Positions 30,710 to 39,765 are shown, counted from the first letter of the stretch. The stretch: DNA of 64,000 nucleotides from Mucilaginibacter boryungensis (GCF_015221995.1 NZ_JADFFM010000002.1:1550001-1614000); one strand, 5' to 3'. The notes: generated from the sequence alone by a model not told the origin. Translations and numbers: made by a program.

Positions 30710-30790
30710 CTCGCCCGGTCGGCGCTGCTTCCCACCCTCTTTTCGCCGCAAGCGAAGAGAGGGTCGCACATGAAATGTCGCGGGGTGAGT
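30709..30790. repeat. Palindromic intergenic repeat (third family)
   Basis: Outer ends ACTCGCCC (30709) and GGGGTGAGT (to 30790) are imperfectly complementary. A central 13-bp hairpin ACCCTCTTTTCGC (30734-30746) with GCGAAGAGAGGGT (30752-30764) has one T-G pair. It begins at the stop codon of the 69-residue gene and ends 22 bp before the GNAT gene. Only one copy lies in this window. Confidence 0.6.
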
Positions 30791-30812
30791 CAAATTTTCT
30801 TATTTTGCACCC

Positions 30813-31313
30813 ATGCAAATACGTGTTGCCACATTAAACGATATCCCTGCTATTATGCAGGTAATTGCAGAGGTTGTCCCCCAAATGCGTGCCGTTGGGA
30901 ATTTACAGTGGGACAATACTTATCCTAACCCCGCCGTTTTTGAACAGGATATTAATGTAAACCAGCTTTGGTTAGCCGATGTAGCGGGCGAAATTGCAGG
31001 TGTTGCTGCTATCACTACCGAACAATACCCTGAATATGCACAGGTTGGTTTAGATATTAGTGAAACCGCTATTGTGGTACACCGGCTGGCTGTTAGTCCG
31101 CGTTATAAAGGGCAGGGTATTGCTGTAGCGTTAATGCAACAAGCCGAGAAAGAAGCTATTCGCAGGGGGATCAAATTTTTAAGGATCGATACCAACAGTC
31201 AGAATACTATTGCGCAGAATCTGTTTATTAAAACCGGTTACGTGTTCGCCGGAGAAATAGGCCTGGAGTTTCGCCCCGGTATGCGCTTTTATTGTTACGA
31301 GAAGCAGCTGTAG
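30813..31313 (+). CDS. GNAT-family N-acetyltransferase
   Basis: A 166-residue GCN5-related acetyltransferase. The acetyl-CoA binding motif A is VHRLAVSPRYKGQGIAVALMQ, with the R-x-x-G-x-G/A signature in slightly altered form (RYKGQGIA). The helix IAQNLFIKTGYVFAGEIGL follows. It should acetylate an amine or small molecule; the acceptor is not predictable. It is a single gene. Its stop codon abuts that of the convergent flavin reductase gene, with no spacer. Confidence 0.92.
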   Translation: MQIRVATLNDIPAIMQVIAEVVPQMRAVGNLQWDNTYPNPAVFEQDINVNQLWLADVAGEIAGVAAITTEQYPEYAQVGLDISETAIVVHRLAVSPRYKGQGIAVALMQQAEKEAIRRGIKFLRIDTNSQNTIAQNLFIKTGYVFAGEIGLEFRPGMRFYCYEKQL

Positions 31314-31979
31314 TTACTTTTCAAACACCACTGAATCGGGGTCGGCGCCCAATTCCTTTAATATCGCTACTATTCCATTCACCATCTCATCAGGTCCGCA
31401 AACATAAAATGGCTTACTGAAATCTTTAACGTGCTTGGTAAGGTAAGCTTTGTCAATGTGCCCGCTGTCATATTTGGGGTTTTGCTCGACCGATAGGATA
31501 TACTGCGCATTTTTACCCAGCATGGCGTCCAGTTCGTGGTGGTAAATAATATCTTTTTCAGTTTTATTGGCAAAAAAAAGCTGGTTAGTGCGTAGTTTAC
31601 GGTCTTTATGCAAATGGCGCAATATTGCTATAAAGGGTGTAATACCTGCCCCGCCGGCTATAAAATAACCATCAGTTTTATACTGGATAGCACCCCAAAC
31701 ATCGCGCAGTATTAATTCATCGCCTGCATTTAGCTGGTGCAAATTATGGGTTACCCCGTCATGGTCGTGATAGCCTTTAATGGTAAATTCCAAATAAGGC
31801 CATTCGTTTAAGCTGGTGAAGGTAAAGGGCCGTTTTTCGTCTTTCCATTCGGGCTTATTAATAGATACTTCAGTAGCTTGTCCGGGCTCAAAACGATAGC
31901 CGTCAGGTTTCTCTATCCTAAAGGCTTTTACATTATGTGTTACGTCTGTTATCTCAAGTATCTTTACAATTTTTTCCAT
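31314..31979 (-). CDS. Ferredoxin-NADP reductase-like flavoprotein
   Basis: A 221-residue FNR-fold oxidoreductase. FAD-binding RPFTFTSL, NAD(P)-binding IAGGAGITPFIAILRHL and the closing FYVCGPDEMVNG motif are all present. There is no [2Fe-2S] domain, so electrons pass to a separate partner (flavodoxin, ferredoxin or a small metabolite). Length fits the minimal two-domain form. The partner is unknown; no ferredoxin gene is adjacent. It is cytoplasmic and apparently monocistronic. Confidence 0.93.
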   Translation of the reverse strand: MEKIVKILEITDVTHNVKAFRIEKPDGYRFEPGQATEVSINKPEWKDEKRPFTFTSLNEWPYLEFTIKGYHDHDGVTHNLHQLNAGDELILRDVWGAIQYKTDGYFIAGGAGITPFIAILRHLHKDRKLRTNQLFFANKTEKDIIYHHELDAMLGKNAQYILSVEQNPKYDSGHIDKAYLTKHVKDFSKPFYVCGPDEMVNGIVAILKELGADPDSVVFEK

Positions 31980-32149
31980 CGCGGGCGTTTCTGTTACGGG
32001 GAAATTAAAAACGGTGTAATATAAAAGATAAATAGGGTATATTTTGTTTTAAATGTATATATACGTTAGCAGAAGATTAAGCGGAGGCTTTTTCATCAAA
32101 TGCGAATCAATTTATATAATTGTTATTGTTTAGACACTAATTTAGCGAC

Positions 32150-32836
32150 ATGGATATAAAAGTGATAGCTTTTGACGCCGATGATACCCTTTGGGTGAAC
32201 GAACCTTATTTCAGACGTACCGAAGAAGCCTTCTGTGAATTAATGAGCGGCTACCTGTCGCAGCATAATATAGAGCGCGAATTGCTGAAAATAGAAATTG
32301 GCAACCTGCCGTTGTATGGTTATGGCGTAAAAGGCTTTATCCTCTCGATGATAGAGACCGCCATGACGGTATCCGACAAAACCATTAGTATTGATGTTGT
32401 AGACCGTATTATTCAATTAGGCAAGGCGGTGCTGGATGAACCCATTGAATTATTGGAAGGTGTTGAAGAGGTGCTGACAGCGCTGAAAGGGAAATACCGT
32501 TTAGTGGTAGCCACCAAAGGCGATCTGCTTGATCAGGAACGCAAATTGCGTAAATCGGGCCTGAGCCATTATTTTCACCATATCGAAGTGATGTCTGAAA
32601 AAGATGATGCCAATTATATGAAGCTGATCCGTCACCTGGATATACAACCGCACGAGTTGATGATGGTGGGTAATTCGTTAAAATCTGATATATTGCCGGT
32701 ACTAAATGTTGGGGGCCATGCCGTGCATGTGCCCTACCACATTACCTGGGCGCACGAACAAATTGATAATAATATTGAACATGATAGGTTTAAAAGTGTT
32801 GAAAGCATAAAGCAAGTGCTTGAACTGCTAAATTAA
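32150..32836 (+). CDS. HAD-superfamily hydrolase
   Basis: A 228-residue haloacid-dehalogenase-like phosphatase. Motif I is FDADDTLW (nucleophile Asp), motif II the VVATKG segment, motif III the lysine in the YFHHIEVMSEKDD region, and motif IV is MVGNSLKSDILPVL. A helical cap lies between motifs I and II. Substrate unknown, probably a phosphorylated metabolite. It precedes the hexosaminidase gene by 20 bp, so co-transcription is likely, although a shared pathway is not obvious. Confidence 0.92.
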   Translation: MDIKVIAFDADDTLWVNEPYFRRTEEAFCELMSGYLSQHNIERELLKIEIGNLPLYGYGVKGFILSMIETAMTVSDKTISIDVVDRIIQLGKAVLDEPIELLEGVEEVLTALKGKYRLVVATKGDLLDQERKLRKSGLSHYFHHIEVMSEKDDANYMKLIRHLDIQPHELMMVGNSLKSDILPVLNVGGHAVHVPYHITWAHEQIDNNIEHDRFKSVESIKQVLELLN

Positions 32837-32856
32837 TCGGATAACTACCTGCTACT

Positions 32857-34824
32857 ATGAAAAAACTATTCCTGCTAACGGGCATTTGCCTGTTTAGTAC
32901 CGCTGTTATAGCGCAAACTGCCAACACCGAACCGGCCATTATTCCTAAGCCGGTTAACATAGTTAAACATACGGGCAGCCTTACGCTGCATAAAAATATA
33001 ATAATAGTGGCGCCAGCCTCTGCAAAGCCGGTGAGTAATTACCTTACTGCCAAATTAACCAACGCGGGCATATTTGTTACAGCTACCCAGCAGGCTTTAC
33101 CAGCCGTGATCAGGCTTGCTTTAAACACCAAGGCCGACCCTGTGATAGGTGCGGAAGGGTACCACCTGTCGGTAACAGCAAAAGGGGTTGTTATTAGAGC
33201 TAACCAGCCGGCAGGCCTGTTTTATGGGGTACAAACACTGGTACAGTTAATGCCTAAACAAATTGAAAGCGCAGACAAGGTAACCGGCATAACCTGGAAG
33301 ATCCCTTTTGTAGAGATAACCGATTACCCGCGCTTTGCCTGGCGCGGACTGATGTTTGATGTTTCCCGCCACTTTTTTACTAAGGCCGAAGTGAAGCACT
33401 TTATTGATGATATGGTTAAATACAAGTTTAACCTACTTCACCTGCATTTAACCGATGACGAAGGTTGGCGTATAGAAATTAAAAGTCTGCCCCGCCTAAC
33501 CCAGGTGGGCGCCTGGAACGTTAAAAAAGTAGGCGACTTTGGCACCTTTATACCCCCAACGGCTGATGAACCCCGCGATTATGGCGGCTTTTATACCCAG
33601 GATGATATCCGCGAACTGGTGGCTTACGCTAAGGAACGCTATGTAAATATTATGCCCGAAATTGATGTACCCGGGCACAGCCTGGCAGCAGTAGTGGCGT
33701 ACCCCGAACTATCGTGCACGCCGGGCGCAGACCAATACCATGTACGCTCGGGCGAAAAAATTATGAACTGGTCCAGTACGGGCAATACCGCCTTAGTTGA
33801 TAATACCCTATGCCCGGCTAACGAGAAAGTGTACGAGTTTTTAGATAAGGTAGTAACCGAAGTGGCACAATTGTTCCCATTCCCCTACATGCACATGGGT
33901 GGCGATGAATGTGCTAAAAACTTTTGGGCTCAAAGCGATGCCGTAAAAGCCCTAATGGTAAAAGATACCCTAAAGGACATGAAAGAGGTGCAGGCCTATT
34001 TTGAAAAACGCCTGGAAAAAATAGTAGAAAGCAAAGGCAAAAAATTTATGGGCTGGGATGAAATTGTTGAAGGGGGCCTTGGCCCTAATGCAGCTGTAAT
34101 GAGCTGGCGCGGGGTTAAAGGCGGTATTGAAGCAGCCCGCCAGGGCCACGAGGTAGTAATGAGCCCTACCGACTTTGCTTACCTGGATTATATGCAATCC
34201 GACCGTATTACCGAGCCGCATGTTTATGCATCGTTGCGTTTAAGCAAGGCTTACCAGTTTGAACCTGTGCCCGATGGTGTAAATGCCAGTTTGATAAAAG
34301 GCGGCCAGGGTAACCTGTGGACAGAACAGGTATACAACTTTCGCCAGGTAGAATATATGCTTTGGCCGCGTGGCATGGCTATTTCCGAATCGGTATGGTC
34401 GCCCAAAGGGACAAAAAACTGGCCAGGTTTTTTTAGCCGGGTTGAAAGTCATTTTCAGCGTTTAGATGAGGCGGAAATAAAATATGCGCCAAGTGTATAC
34501 GATCCCTCGTTTCTTCCATCCATAGCTCCGAATAACGAATTGAGGATTGAGTTAACAACCGAGGTTCCCGGCCTGGATATTTATTACAGTTTCGATAATT
34601 CATTCCCCGACAGGTTCTATCCAAAATATACCGCGCCATTAATTGTGCCGAAAGATGCTAAACAGCTGCGGGTAATTACCTACCGTGGCAAGCAGCCTGT
34701 TGGCCGCATGCTGACTATGCCTATTGATGAGTTGAACGCCCGGATAAAACGTGTGCCAACCGCGCCGCCAACAACGGTAACCCCGCCGCCCAACCCTGCG
34801 CGACCGGCAGCACCTATAAAATAA
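32857..34824 (+). CDS. GH20 beta-N-acetylhexosaminidase (secreted)
   Basis: A 655-residue exported glycoside hydrolase family 20 enzyme. Signal peptide about 1-19 (AVIAQ), N-terminal GH20b domain (25-150), catalytic TIM barrel (about 155-500) with the D350-E351 pair in HMGGDECAK that acts through the substrate acetamido group, a C-terminal small beta domain (about 525-615) and a Pro-rich tail (TAPPTTVTPPPNPARPAAP). It removes terminal GlcNAc or GalNAc from chitin, peptidoglycan fragments or glycans, probably in the periplasm. It starts 20 bp after the HAD gene. Confidence 0.96.
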   Translation: MKKLFLLTGICLFSTAVIAQTANTEPAIIPKPVNIVKHTGSLTLHKNIIIVAPASAKPVSNYLTAKLTNAGIFVTATQQALPAVIRLALNTKADPVIGAEGYHLSVTAKGVVIRANQPAGLFYGVQTLVQLMPKQIESADKVTGITWKIPFVEITDYPRFAWRGLMFDVSRHFFTKAEVKHFIDDMVKYKFNLLHLHLTDDEGWRIEIKSLPRLTQVGAWNVKKVGDFGTFIPPTADEPRDYGGFYTQDDIRELVAYAKERYVNIMPEIDVPGHSLAAVVAYPELSCTPGADQYHVRSGEKIMNWSSTGNTALVDNTLCPANEKVYEFLDKVVTEVAQLFPFPYMHMGGDECAKNFWAQSDAVKALMVKDTLKDMKEVQAYFEKRLEKIVESKGKKFMGWDEIVEGGLGPNAAVMSWRGVKGGIEAARQGHEVVMSPTDFAYLDYMQSDRITEPHVYASLRLSKAYQFEPVPDGVNASLIKGGQGNLWTEQVYNFRQVEYMLWPRGMAISESVWSPKGTKNWPGFFSRVESHFQRLDEAEIKYAPSVYDPSFLPSIAPNNELRIELTTEVPGLDIYYSFDNSFPDRFYPKYTAPLIVPKDAKQLRVITYRGKQPVGRMLTMPIDELNARIKRVPTAPPTTVTPPPNPARPAAPIK

Positions 34825-34868
34825 TGCGATGTAGTATTAAAGTTACAAGTATTTTTTTTGAAATATTT

Positions 34869-34896
34869 TTGATACAGATTACTTGATTTAAATTTG
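34869..34896 (+). promoter_or_regulatory. Promoter of methyltransferase gene
   Basis: TTG (34869-34871, in TTTTTG), a 17-bp spacer and TAAATTTG (34889-34896). Good match to the Bacteroidota consensus with a slightly short spacer. Confidence 0.7.
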
Positions 34897-34937
34897 CCTG
34901 ATTCACTTTAACAAAATAAAGCCCTGCTTAACAACAA

Positions 34938-35582
34938 ATGAACGATAATAAATTGTACGTGCATTATGGATGCGGACAATGTGCCCCGCCCGAGTGGAAA
35001 AACTTTGATGTTTCGCCAACGTTACGTATCCAGAATACGCCGGTACTGGGTTGGTTACTGCGCAGTAACCTTGGGCAGGTTTTTGATAAAAACGTGCAAT
35101 ACGGCGATATTACTAAGGGCTTGCCCGGGATACAAGACAACTCGGTTGATGGGGCCTATTGCTCGCACGTGCTTGAACATATGTCGTTAGGTGATTTTAG
35201 GAAAGCAATTGCCAATACTTATAAAATGCTGAAACCGGGTGGCACATTCAGGTTAATTATGCCGGATATTAAAGTATTGGTTGACGATTATCTTGCCGAT
35301 AAGGCAAAAGGTGATCCTGAAGCTTGTATCCGGTTTATCAAAAGAACCATTATGGGAATGGACGAGCGCCCGGCTACTTTAAAGGGCCGTGCTAAACAGG
35401 CGTTTGGCTACCTGGGTCACCTGTGGCTTTGGGATAATGAATCAGCCATTAACGAGCTTCAAAAAGTTGGATTTAGAAACATTCGCCAAATCGAATTTAA
35501 CGATTCGCCAGACCCTATGTTTAAACTGGTTGAAAATAAAGAGCGCTTCGAGCTTTGCGTAAAATTGGAGGCGATTAAATAA
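34938..35582 (+). CDS. SAM-dependent methyltransferase-like protein
   Basis: A 214-residue class I methyltransferase-like protein of the group linked to sugar or surface-polymer genes. It begins YVHYGCGQCAPPEWKNFDVSP (the G-C-G AdoMet loop) and has DNSVDGAYCSHVLEHM and then KMLKPGGTFRLIMPDI, the standard post-motif segments. The substrate is not predictable. It is monocistronic, with a promoter-like pair just upstream. The 83-bp gap after it holds no recognisable gene. Confidence 0.88.
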   Translation: MNDNKLYVHYGCGQCAPPEWKNFDVSPTLRIQNTPVLGWLLRSNLGQVFDKNVQYGDITKGLPGIQDNSVDGAYCSHVLEHMSLGDFRKAIANTYKMLKPGGTFRLIMPDIKVLVDDYLADKAKGDPEACIRFIKRTIMGMDERPATLKGRAKQAFGYLGHLWLWDNESAINELQKVGFRNIRQIEFNDSPDPMFKLVENKERFELCVKLEAIK

Positions 35583-35665
35583 GGCTTTATTGGCGTTATA
35601 ACATATTCTTAAAATGGTCAATCATCATAATCCCGATGGCTGGCCTTTAATTTTAAAGCATATAA

Positions 35666-35992
35666 CTATTGTAACTTTTCGTTATCCCTGTGACGGTTGG
35701 CATCGCGGATGGTTTTCTTTTCCAGGTTTTTTTCCAGCGCCTCGGTAAGGTTAATGCCGGTTTGGTTAGCCAGGCAAATCAGCACAAACAGCACATCGGC
35801 CATTTCATCGGCCAGGTTAACTTCGGTATCCGATTTTTTAAACGATTGTTCACCATATTGCCGGGCCATAATACGGGCTACCTCGCCAACTTCTTCCATC
35901 AGCATGGCGGTATTAGTTAGTTCGTTAAAATAGCGGACACCTGTGGTTTTTATCCAGTTATCTACTAATTGCTGGGCTTCTTCTATCGTCAT
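35666..35992 (-). CDS. MazG-like nucleotide pyrophosphohydrolase
   Basis: A 108-residue all-alpha NTP pyrophosphohydrolase of the MazG-like type. The metal-binding pattern MEEVGEVARIMAR and DEMADVLFVLICLANQTGI supplies the E-x-x-E and D-x-x-D pairs that hold magnesium. These enzymes hydrolyse (d)NTPs, often non-canonical ones, to monophosphate and pyrophosphate. It lies 5 bp downstream of dtd on the same strand, so both are likely on one transcript, a pairing of nucleotide and tRNA quality control. Confidence 0.93.
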   Translation of the reverse strand: MTIEEAQQLVDNWIKTTGVRYFNELTNTAMLMEEVGEVARIMARQYGEQSFKKSDTEVNLADEMADVLFVLICLANQTGINLTEALEKNLEKKTIRDANRHRDNEKLQ

Positions 35993-35997
35993 AGTTG

Positions 35998-36456
35998 TTA
36001 ATGGTTGTCTTTATCTTTTGTATCCATTATTATAGTAACAGGGCCATCGTTCACCAGGCTAATTTTCATATCGGCACCAAATATGCCGGTGGCAATTTTT
36101 TTACCGGTAAGTTGTGTTAGCACTTCTATCATCTGCTCGTACAGGGGGACAGCCTTATCTGGCCTGGCCGCACGGATAAACGAGGGCCGGTTGCCTTTTT
36201 TTGTCTGGGCAAAAAGGGTAAATTGTGAGATAAGCAGGATGTCGCCATCCACATCTGCCAGGCTTTTGTTCATCAAACCATTCTCATCGCCAAATATGCG
36301 CATGCCTGCAATCTTCTGCGCCAGCCAATGCAAGTCCTCGCCGGTATCGGCATCTTCTATCCCTAATAAAACTAAAAAGCCATTATTTATTTGCCCGGTA
36401 ATATGGCCGTCAACCGTGCATTTGGCTTCAGAAACACGTTGTAATACTGCACGCAT
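35998..36456 (-). CDS. dtd: D-aminoacyl-tRNA deacylase
   Basis: A 152-residue protein of full DTD length. The N-terminal MRAVLQRVSEAKC, the catalytic LISQFTLFAQTKKGNRPSF segment, and the C-terminal NDGPVTIIMDT (the GPVT element that gates L-amino acids) are intact. It removes D-amino acids, and glycine from tRNA-Ala, from mischarged tRNA. It precedes the MazG-like gene by 5 bp. The 227-bp spacer upstream toward 36684 shows no clear promoter or gene. Confidence 0.97.
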   Translation of the reverse strand: MRAVLQRVSEAKCTVDGHITGQINNGFLVLLGIEDADTGEDLHWLAQKIAGMRIFGDENGLMNKSLADVDGDILLISQFTLFAQTKKGNRPSFIRAARPDKAVPLYEQMIEVLTQLTGKKIATGIFGADMKISLVNDGPVTIIMDTKDKDNH

Positions 36457-36683
36457 ATTTTATCAAAATAAAAAATTAGTGCCTGTTGTCCGCTTTTGTG
36501 GCACGAGAGAAAGGTAAACACTTTATTTCTATTTTATAGAATTGGGGTGTGATGATCCTTTACCTACCGATTTATCCAAAACAAAGTCCGCGTCGTATTA
36601 AGAGGCAACCTAATTAATAAAAAGGCGGTATTAGCAGGTGTCTAAGGACAAGATCAAATAAATTAATAACCATTATACTTATT

Positions 36684-37688
36684 ATGTTATCTACCAGAAA
36701 TATTACGTTTTGCCTTACATTAGTTATTGTTCTTTTATCAGCCTGTAAAAAAGGCGCAGCACCCAAACCTTCTTTTGACATTTTTGCCCTGGGTAGTGTC
36801 AGCATGGCCAATATTTCCACACCTGCTTACTGGAAGAACGGGCAGTTTATGTCGCTACAGGCTCCTATCTCTGCTAATGCTTTAACAAATACCATTGCAC
36901 TACACGGTACAGCTATTTATACAGCAGGCTCGCTTACCGGCACCAATGGTATGGCCCGGGCTGCCTACTGGAAAAATGGCGGTTTAAAGGACGTTTCGGC
37001 GGGATTTGCAGCCAGCACCATAAAACGCATTGCTTTCCGCGGGGACGATACCTACATGTTTGGCTTTGCTGGTACAAGTACCAGCACTTATCCGGTAATC
37101 TGGAAAAACGATGTAGCTATAACGTTACCCCCTATAGCGGGCATTCGGGATTATCTGGACCTGGCATTTAGCGGCAGCGATACGTACCTGCTGACCAATG
37201 CCCTTACAACCACCAATACCCAGGTTGCAGGCTATGTAAAAAATGGGGCCCTGGTAAAAGTGCGCGATACCACATCATCCTCTGATGCTACGGCCATGAC
37301 CATAAGCGGGAGTGATGTATACTTATGCGGTAACGGGGTTATCAATAGCACCGTTACCGCAGTTTATTGGAAAAATGGGGTTAGGGTACAGCTTGCATCC
37401 CAGGGCCAGGCCGTAGCCAATGCCATTACTGTTTCGGGCAATGATGTATATGTTGCCGGCAATAACAATGGCGCAACCATTTGGAAAAATGGACAGGTCA
37501 TTTTCCACGACTCGGGTGCCCTGTCTGCAGCATTAAGCATTGCTGTTAATGGAACGGATGTATATGCGGGCGGCTATAGCCATTCGGGGATAGCAACCAT
37601 CTGGAAAAATGGCCAGGCTATGCAATTGCCAACCAGTATGCCTGGTGAATCGTCGAGGATAAATAAATTGGTTTTAGTAATGCCTTAA
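36684..37688 (+). CDS. Lipoprotein of seven WKNG repeats (possible beta-propeller)
   Basis: A 334-residue lipoprotein: signal MLSTRNITFCLTLVIVLLSA with lipidated Cys21. The mature part consists of seven repeats of about 38-46 residues, each with a pattern like G-D-VY--G followed by AxxWKNGxxxxL. The KNG (or KND) tripeptide falls at residues 51, 97, 141, 186, 230, 268 and 308. Seven blades of four strands would fit a closed beta-propeller, an inference from repeat count. Exposed on a membrane surface, it could be a binding or scaffold protein; no enzyme motif is visible. Its stop codon overlaps that of the convergent gene. Confidence 0.8.
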   Translation: MLSTRNITFCLTLVIVLLSACKKGAAPKPSFDIFALGSVSMANISTPAYWKNGQFMSLQAPISANALTNTIALHGTAIYTAGSLTGTNGMARAAYWKNGGLKDVSAGFAASTIKRIAFRGDDTYMFGFAGTSTSTYPVIWKNDVAITLPPIAGIRDYLDLAFSGSDTYLLTNALTTTNTQVAGYVKNGALVKVRDTTSSSDATAMTISGSDVYLCGNGVINSTVTAVYWKNGVRVQLASQGQAVANAITVSGNDVYVAGNNNGATIWKNGQVIFHDSGALSAALSIAVNGTDVYAGGYSHSGIATIWKNGQAMQLPTSMPGESSRINKLVLVMP

Positions 37689-38458
37689 AAGCTATAACCA
37701 ATGCGGCCCATAAAGCCGTTGCCTACGTCAATTATACCGAAAAGATGTTTGTAATTGATGAAATAACTAAACTTCGGGAACACTTCGCGAAATAGCCTTT
37801 CGCCTGGTTCATCATCCTTATTTAAGGTGTTGTTTAACTCATTATGCCCAAGCGTAACGCCTAAAAAGCCCCGCAAACCATGGCGTAGCTGCGGGTTTTC
37901 TGCCGAATTAAAAAGCACTTCGCTGGTTAACCCTACCGAAAACAGGTCGGTCCTGGGATCAACATAATAATAGCTTTCAGGCTTAAGATTCTTTTTTAAA
38001 GTAGCAAAATCGCCATATTCGTGACTATAGGCGGCTTCAACACCAATGAAACGGAAATCGGCATGATCGAATTTCTTGTATAAGTTAGCCGAGAACCGGC
38101 CACCCACCGCTCCAAAAGAACGGTCGGAAAAATAGTTGGGAGACGAATAATCCTGACCGCTGTTTTTATAATCGCCAAGCTCGGTGAAAACGCCGTAGGC
38201 CATGTTAAAGCCCTTAAAAGTATGGCCTACGCTTAAATTGGCCTGTCCGCTATAAACCATATCCTTGAAATAAGCGTCGGGATAAATATTAGCGCCAGCA
38301 GAGACATAAACTTTTGTGCTCACCGAATCAAACGATGCAGGTTTGGGCATATAGGCAATATCCTGATGGTACAGCGCCGGTGTGTAAACCGTTGCGCACG
38401 AACTAAGTAAAAGCAGCAAGCCCGCTGCAAATGAAAGTGGTTTAAGGTTGAAAGCCAT
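37685..38458 (-). CDS. Lipoprotein with porin-like strands, function unknown
   Basis: A 257-residue protein with a lipoprotein signal (MAFNLKPLSFAAGLLLLLSSC, Cys21). The rest is rich in alternating aromatic/hydrophobic strands (VYVSAGANIYPD, GQANLSVGHTFKGFNMAYGVF, GAVGGRFSANLYKKF, FRFIGVEAAYSHEYG), ending MGRIGYSF. That is the composition of an outer-membrane beta-barrel, and the terminal aromatic fits insertion by BAM, yet a lipobox is present as well. I do not recognise the family. The stop codon overlaps that of the convergent WKNG-repeat gene by three bases. Confidence 0.7.
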   Translation of the reverse strand: MAFNLKPLSFAAGLLLLLSSCATVYTPALYHQDIAYMPKPASFDSVSTKVYVSAGANIYPDAYFKDMVYSGQANLSVGHTFKGFNMAYGVFTELGDYKNSGQDYSSPNYFSDRSFGAVGGRFSANLYKKFDHADFRFIGVEAAYSHEYGDFATLKKNLKPESYYYVDPRTDLFSVGLTSEVLFNSAENPQLRHGLRGFLGVTLGHNELNNTLNKDDEPGERLFREVFPKFSYFINYKHLFGIIDVGNGFMGRIGYSF

Positions 38459-38528
38459 GATTAGATTAGTGATTGATGGTTTATAGTTAATACGTACTTA
38501 TCTCCGGTTTCGCTACAGGTTCAATTAA

Positions 38529-39449
38529 TTAAGCCCTGGTATCGTTACCGTGGTAAATACTCAGGTAACTTTCGTAACGGGATAGTTCAATCTCGCCAGC
38601 CTCAACCGAGGCAACTATGGCGCAGCCAGGCTCGTTAATATGACGGCAGTTGTTAAAACGGCACTGGTTCATACGTTCGCGCATTTCGGGGAAGAAATGG
38701 CTTAACTCGCCTTTTTCAATATCTATCACGCCTAATTCGCGTATGCCGGGCGTGTCTACAATAAAACCGCCGCCGGGCAATTCGTGCATTTCGGCAAAAG
38801 TGGTAGTGTGCATGCCCTTATCGCTCCAGTCGGATACCTCTCCTGTACGGATGGCCAGTTCGGGCAGCAAAGCATTAATGAGACTTGATTTTCCCACACC
38901 TGAATGGCCTGAAAACAAGGTTGTTTTATTGGCGATGAGCTGTCGAATAATTTCAATATTAGTTCCCTCTAATGCAGAAACTGCATAACAGGGATACCCT
39001 ATCTTTTCGTATATACTTTTATGGTCGGCCAGTATTTCCAGGCCTTCGTCGCTAAACAGGTCGAGTTTGTTATAGATCAGGCAAGCCGGGATATCATAAG
39101 CCTCGGCAGTTACCAAAAACCGGTCGATAAAACCCAGCGACGTGCGTGGCGAAGCCAGCGTAACCACCAAAAAAGCCTGATCGAGGTTAGCCGCAATGAT
39201 CTGCGCCTGTTTGGAAAGGTTGATAGACTTACGGATAATATAATTTTTGCGCGGGTGCAGGTGGTTGATCACGGCGTTATCGCTGCCGGGTTCAAACTCA
39301 AAATCAACTTGGTCGCCAACAGCTATGGGGTTAGTTGTAGTTAATCCTTTAATACGGAACTTGCCCTTAATGCGGGCCTCATAGCGGTTGCCATCCGGCG
39401 TTTGCACCTGGTACCAGCTTCCGGTAGATTTTATGATGAGTCCCTGCAT
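38529..39449 (-). CDS. rsgA: Ribosome small subunit-dependent GTPase A
   Basis: A 306-residue circularly permuted GTPase that matures the 30S subunit. N-terminal OB fold (about 1-65, MQGLIIKSTGSWYQVQT), then permuted G motifs: NKLD (G4), SALEG (G5), GHSGVGKSSL (G1/P-loop) and DTPGI (G3). The C-terminal zinc-binding part has the Cys/His set in CRFNNCRH---PGC. The start at ATG 39449 is chosen; an upstream in-frame ATG at 39518 adds 23 residues that are not typical. A GAAGACAG/CTGTCTTC inverted repeat (39501-39533) lies in its leader. The gene is divergent from the thr operon. Confidence 0.97.
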   Translation of the reverse strand: MQGLIIKSTGSWYQVQTPDGNRYEARIKGKFRIKGLTTTNPIAVGDQVDFEFEPGSDNAVINHLHPRKNYIIRKSINLSKQAQIIAANLDQAFLVVTLASPRTSLGFIDRFLVTAEAYDIPACLIYNKLDLFSDEGLEILADHKSIYEKIGYPCYAVSALEGTNIEIIRQLIANKTTLFSGHSGVGKSSLINALLPELAIRTGEVSDWSDKGMHTTTFAEMHELPGGGFIVDTPGIRELGVIDIEKGELSHFFPEMRERMNQCRFNNCRHINEPGCAIVASVEAGEIELSRYESYLSIYHGNDTRA

Positions 39450-39624
39450 AGGGGGTAAAATTACGGAAATAGTCTGAACCATGATTAAACCGATTGAAAG
39501 GAAGACAGGATTTAACAACCCACTTCTGTCTTCAAAACAATATTCTTAATTATGCATGCATAGTAAAATTATCCTGCTGTTTTACCCTGTTTTTTGCCGT
39601 CATAAAAAATATTATTCTTTTTTC

Positions 39625-39655
39625 TTGCATCTTTAATATTAATCTACTTAATTTG
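39625..39655 (+). promoter_or_regulatory. Promoter of the thr operon
   Basis: TTG (39625-39627), a 20-bp spacer and TTAATTTG (39648-39655), seven of eight positions of the TAnnTTTG box. The predicted start point is just ahead of the leader peptide ATG at 39671. Confidence 0.6.
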
Positions 39656-39670
39656 TCGTCATTAAAAAGC

Positions 39671-39736
39671 ATGATAATTAACAACACCATAACAACAATT
39701 ATTATTACCACCGGGATAAACCTTGGAGGAAGATAA
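39671..39736 (+). CDS. thrL: thr operon leader peptide (Thr/Ile-rich)
   Basis: A 21-residue frame whose product, MIINNTITTIIITTGINLGG plus R, has five Thr and seven Ile among 21 residues, with runs ITT, III and TT. It precedes a strong terminator and thrA. This is the layout of an attenuation leader peptide responding to charged tRNA-Thr and tRNA-Ile, comparable to thrL of enterobacteria. The Gly-Gly-Arg codons near its end (GGAGGAAG, 39725-39732) are complementary to the left arm of the terminator. A ribosome stalled on the Thr/Ile codons would thus free that segment to act as antiterminator. The peptide itself probably has no other role. Confidence 0.9.
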   Translation: MIINNTITTIIITTGINLGGR

Positions 39737-39765
39737 TCGTTTGGTGTAACAGATACAGAACCACA

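Noticed and set aside
30298..30818. Several minus-strand frames across the SRPBCC gene end and the 30709-30790 repeat.
   Set aside because: They run through a palindromic repeat and antisense to well-supported genes; no recognisable domain.
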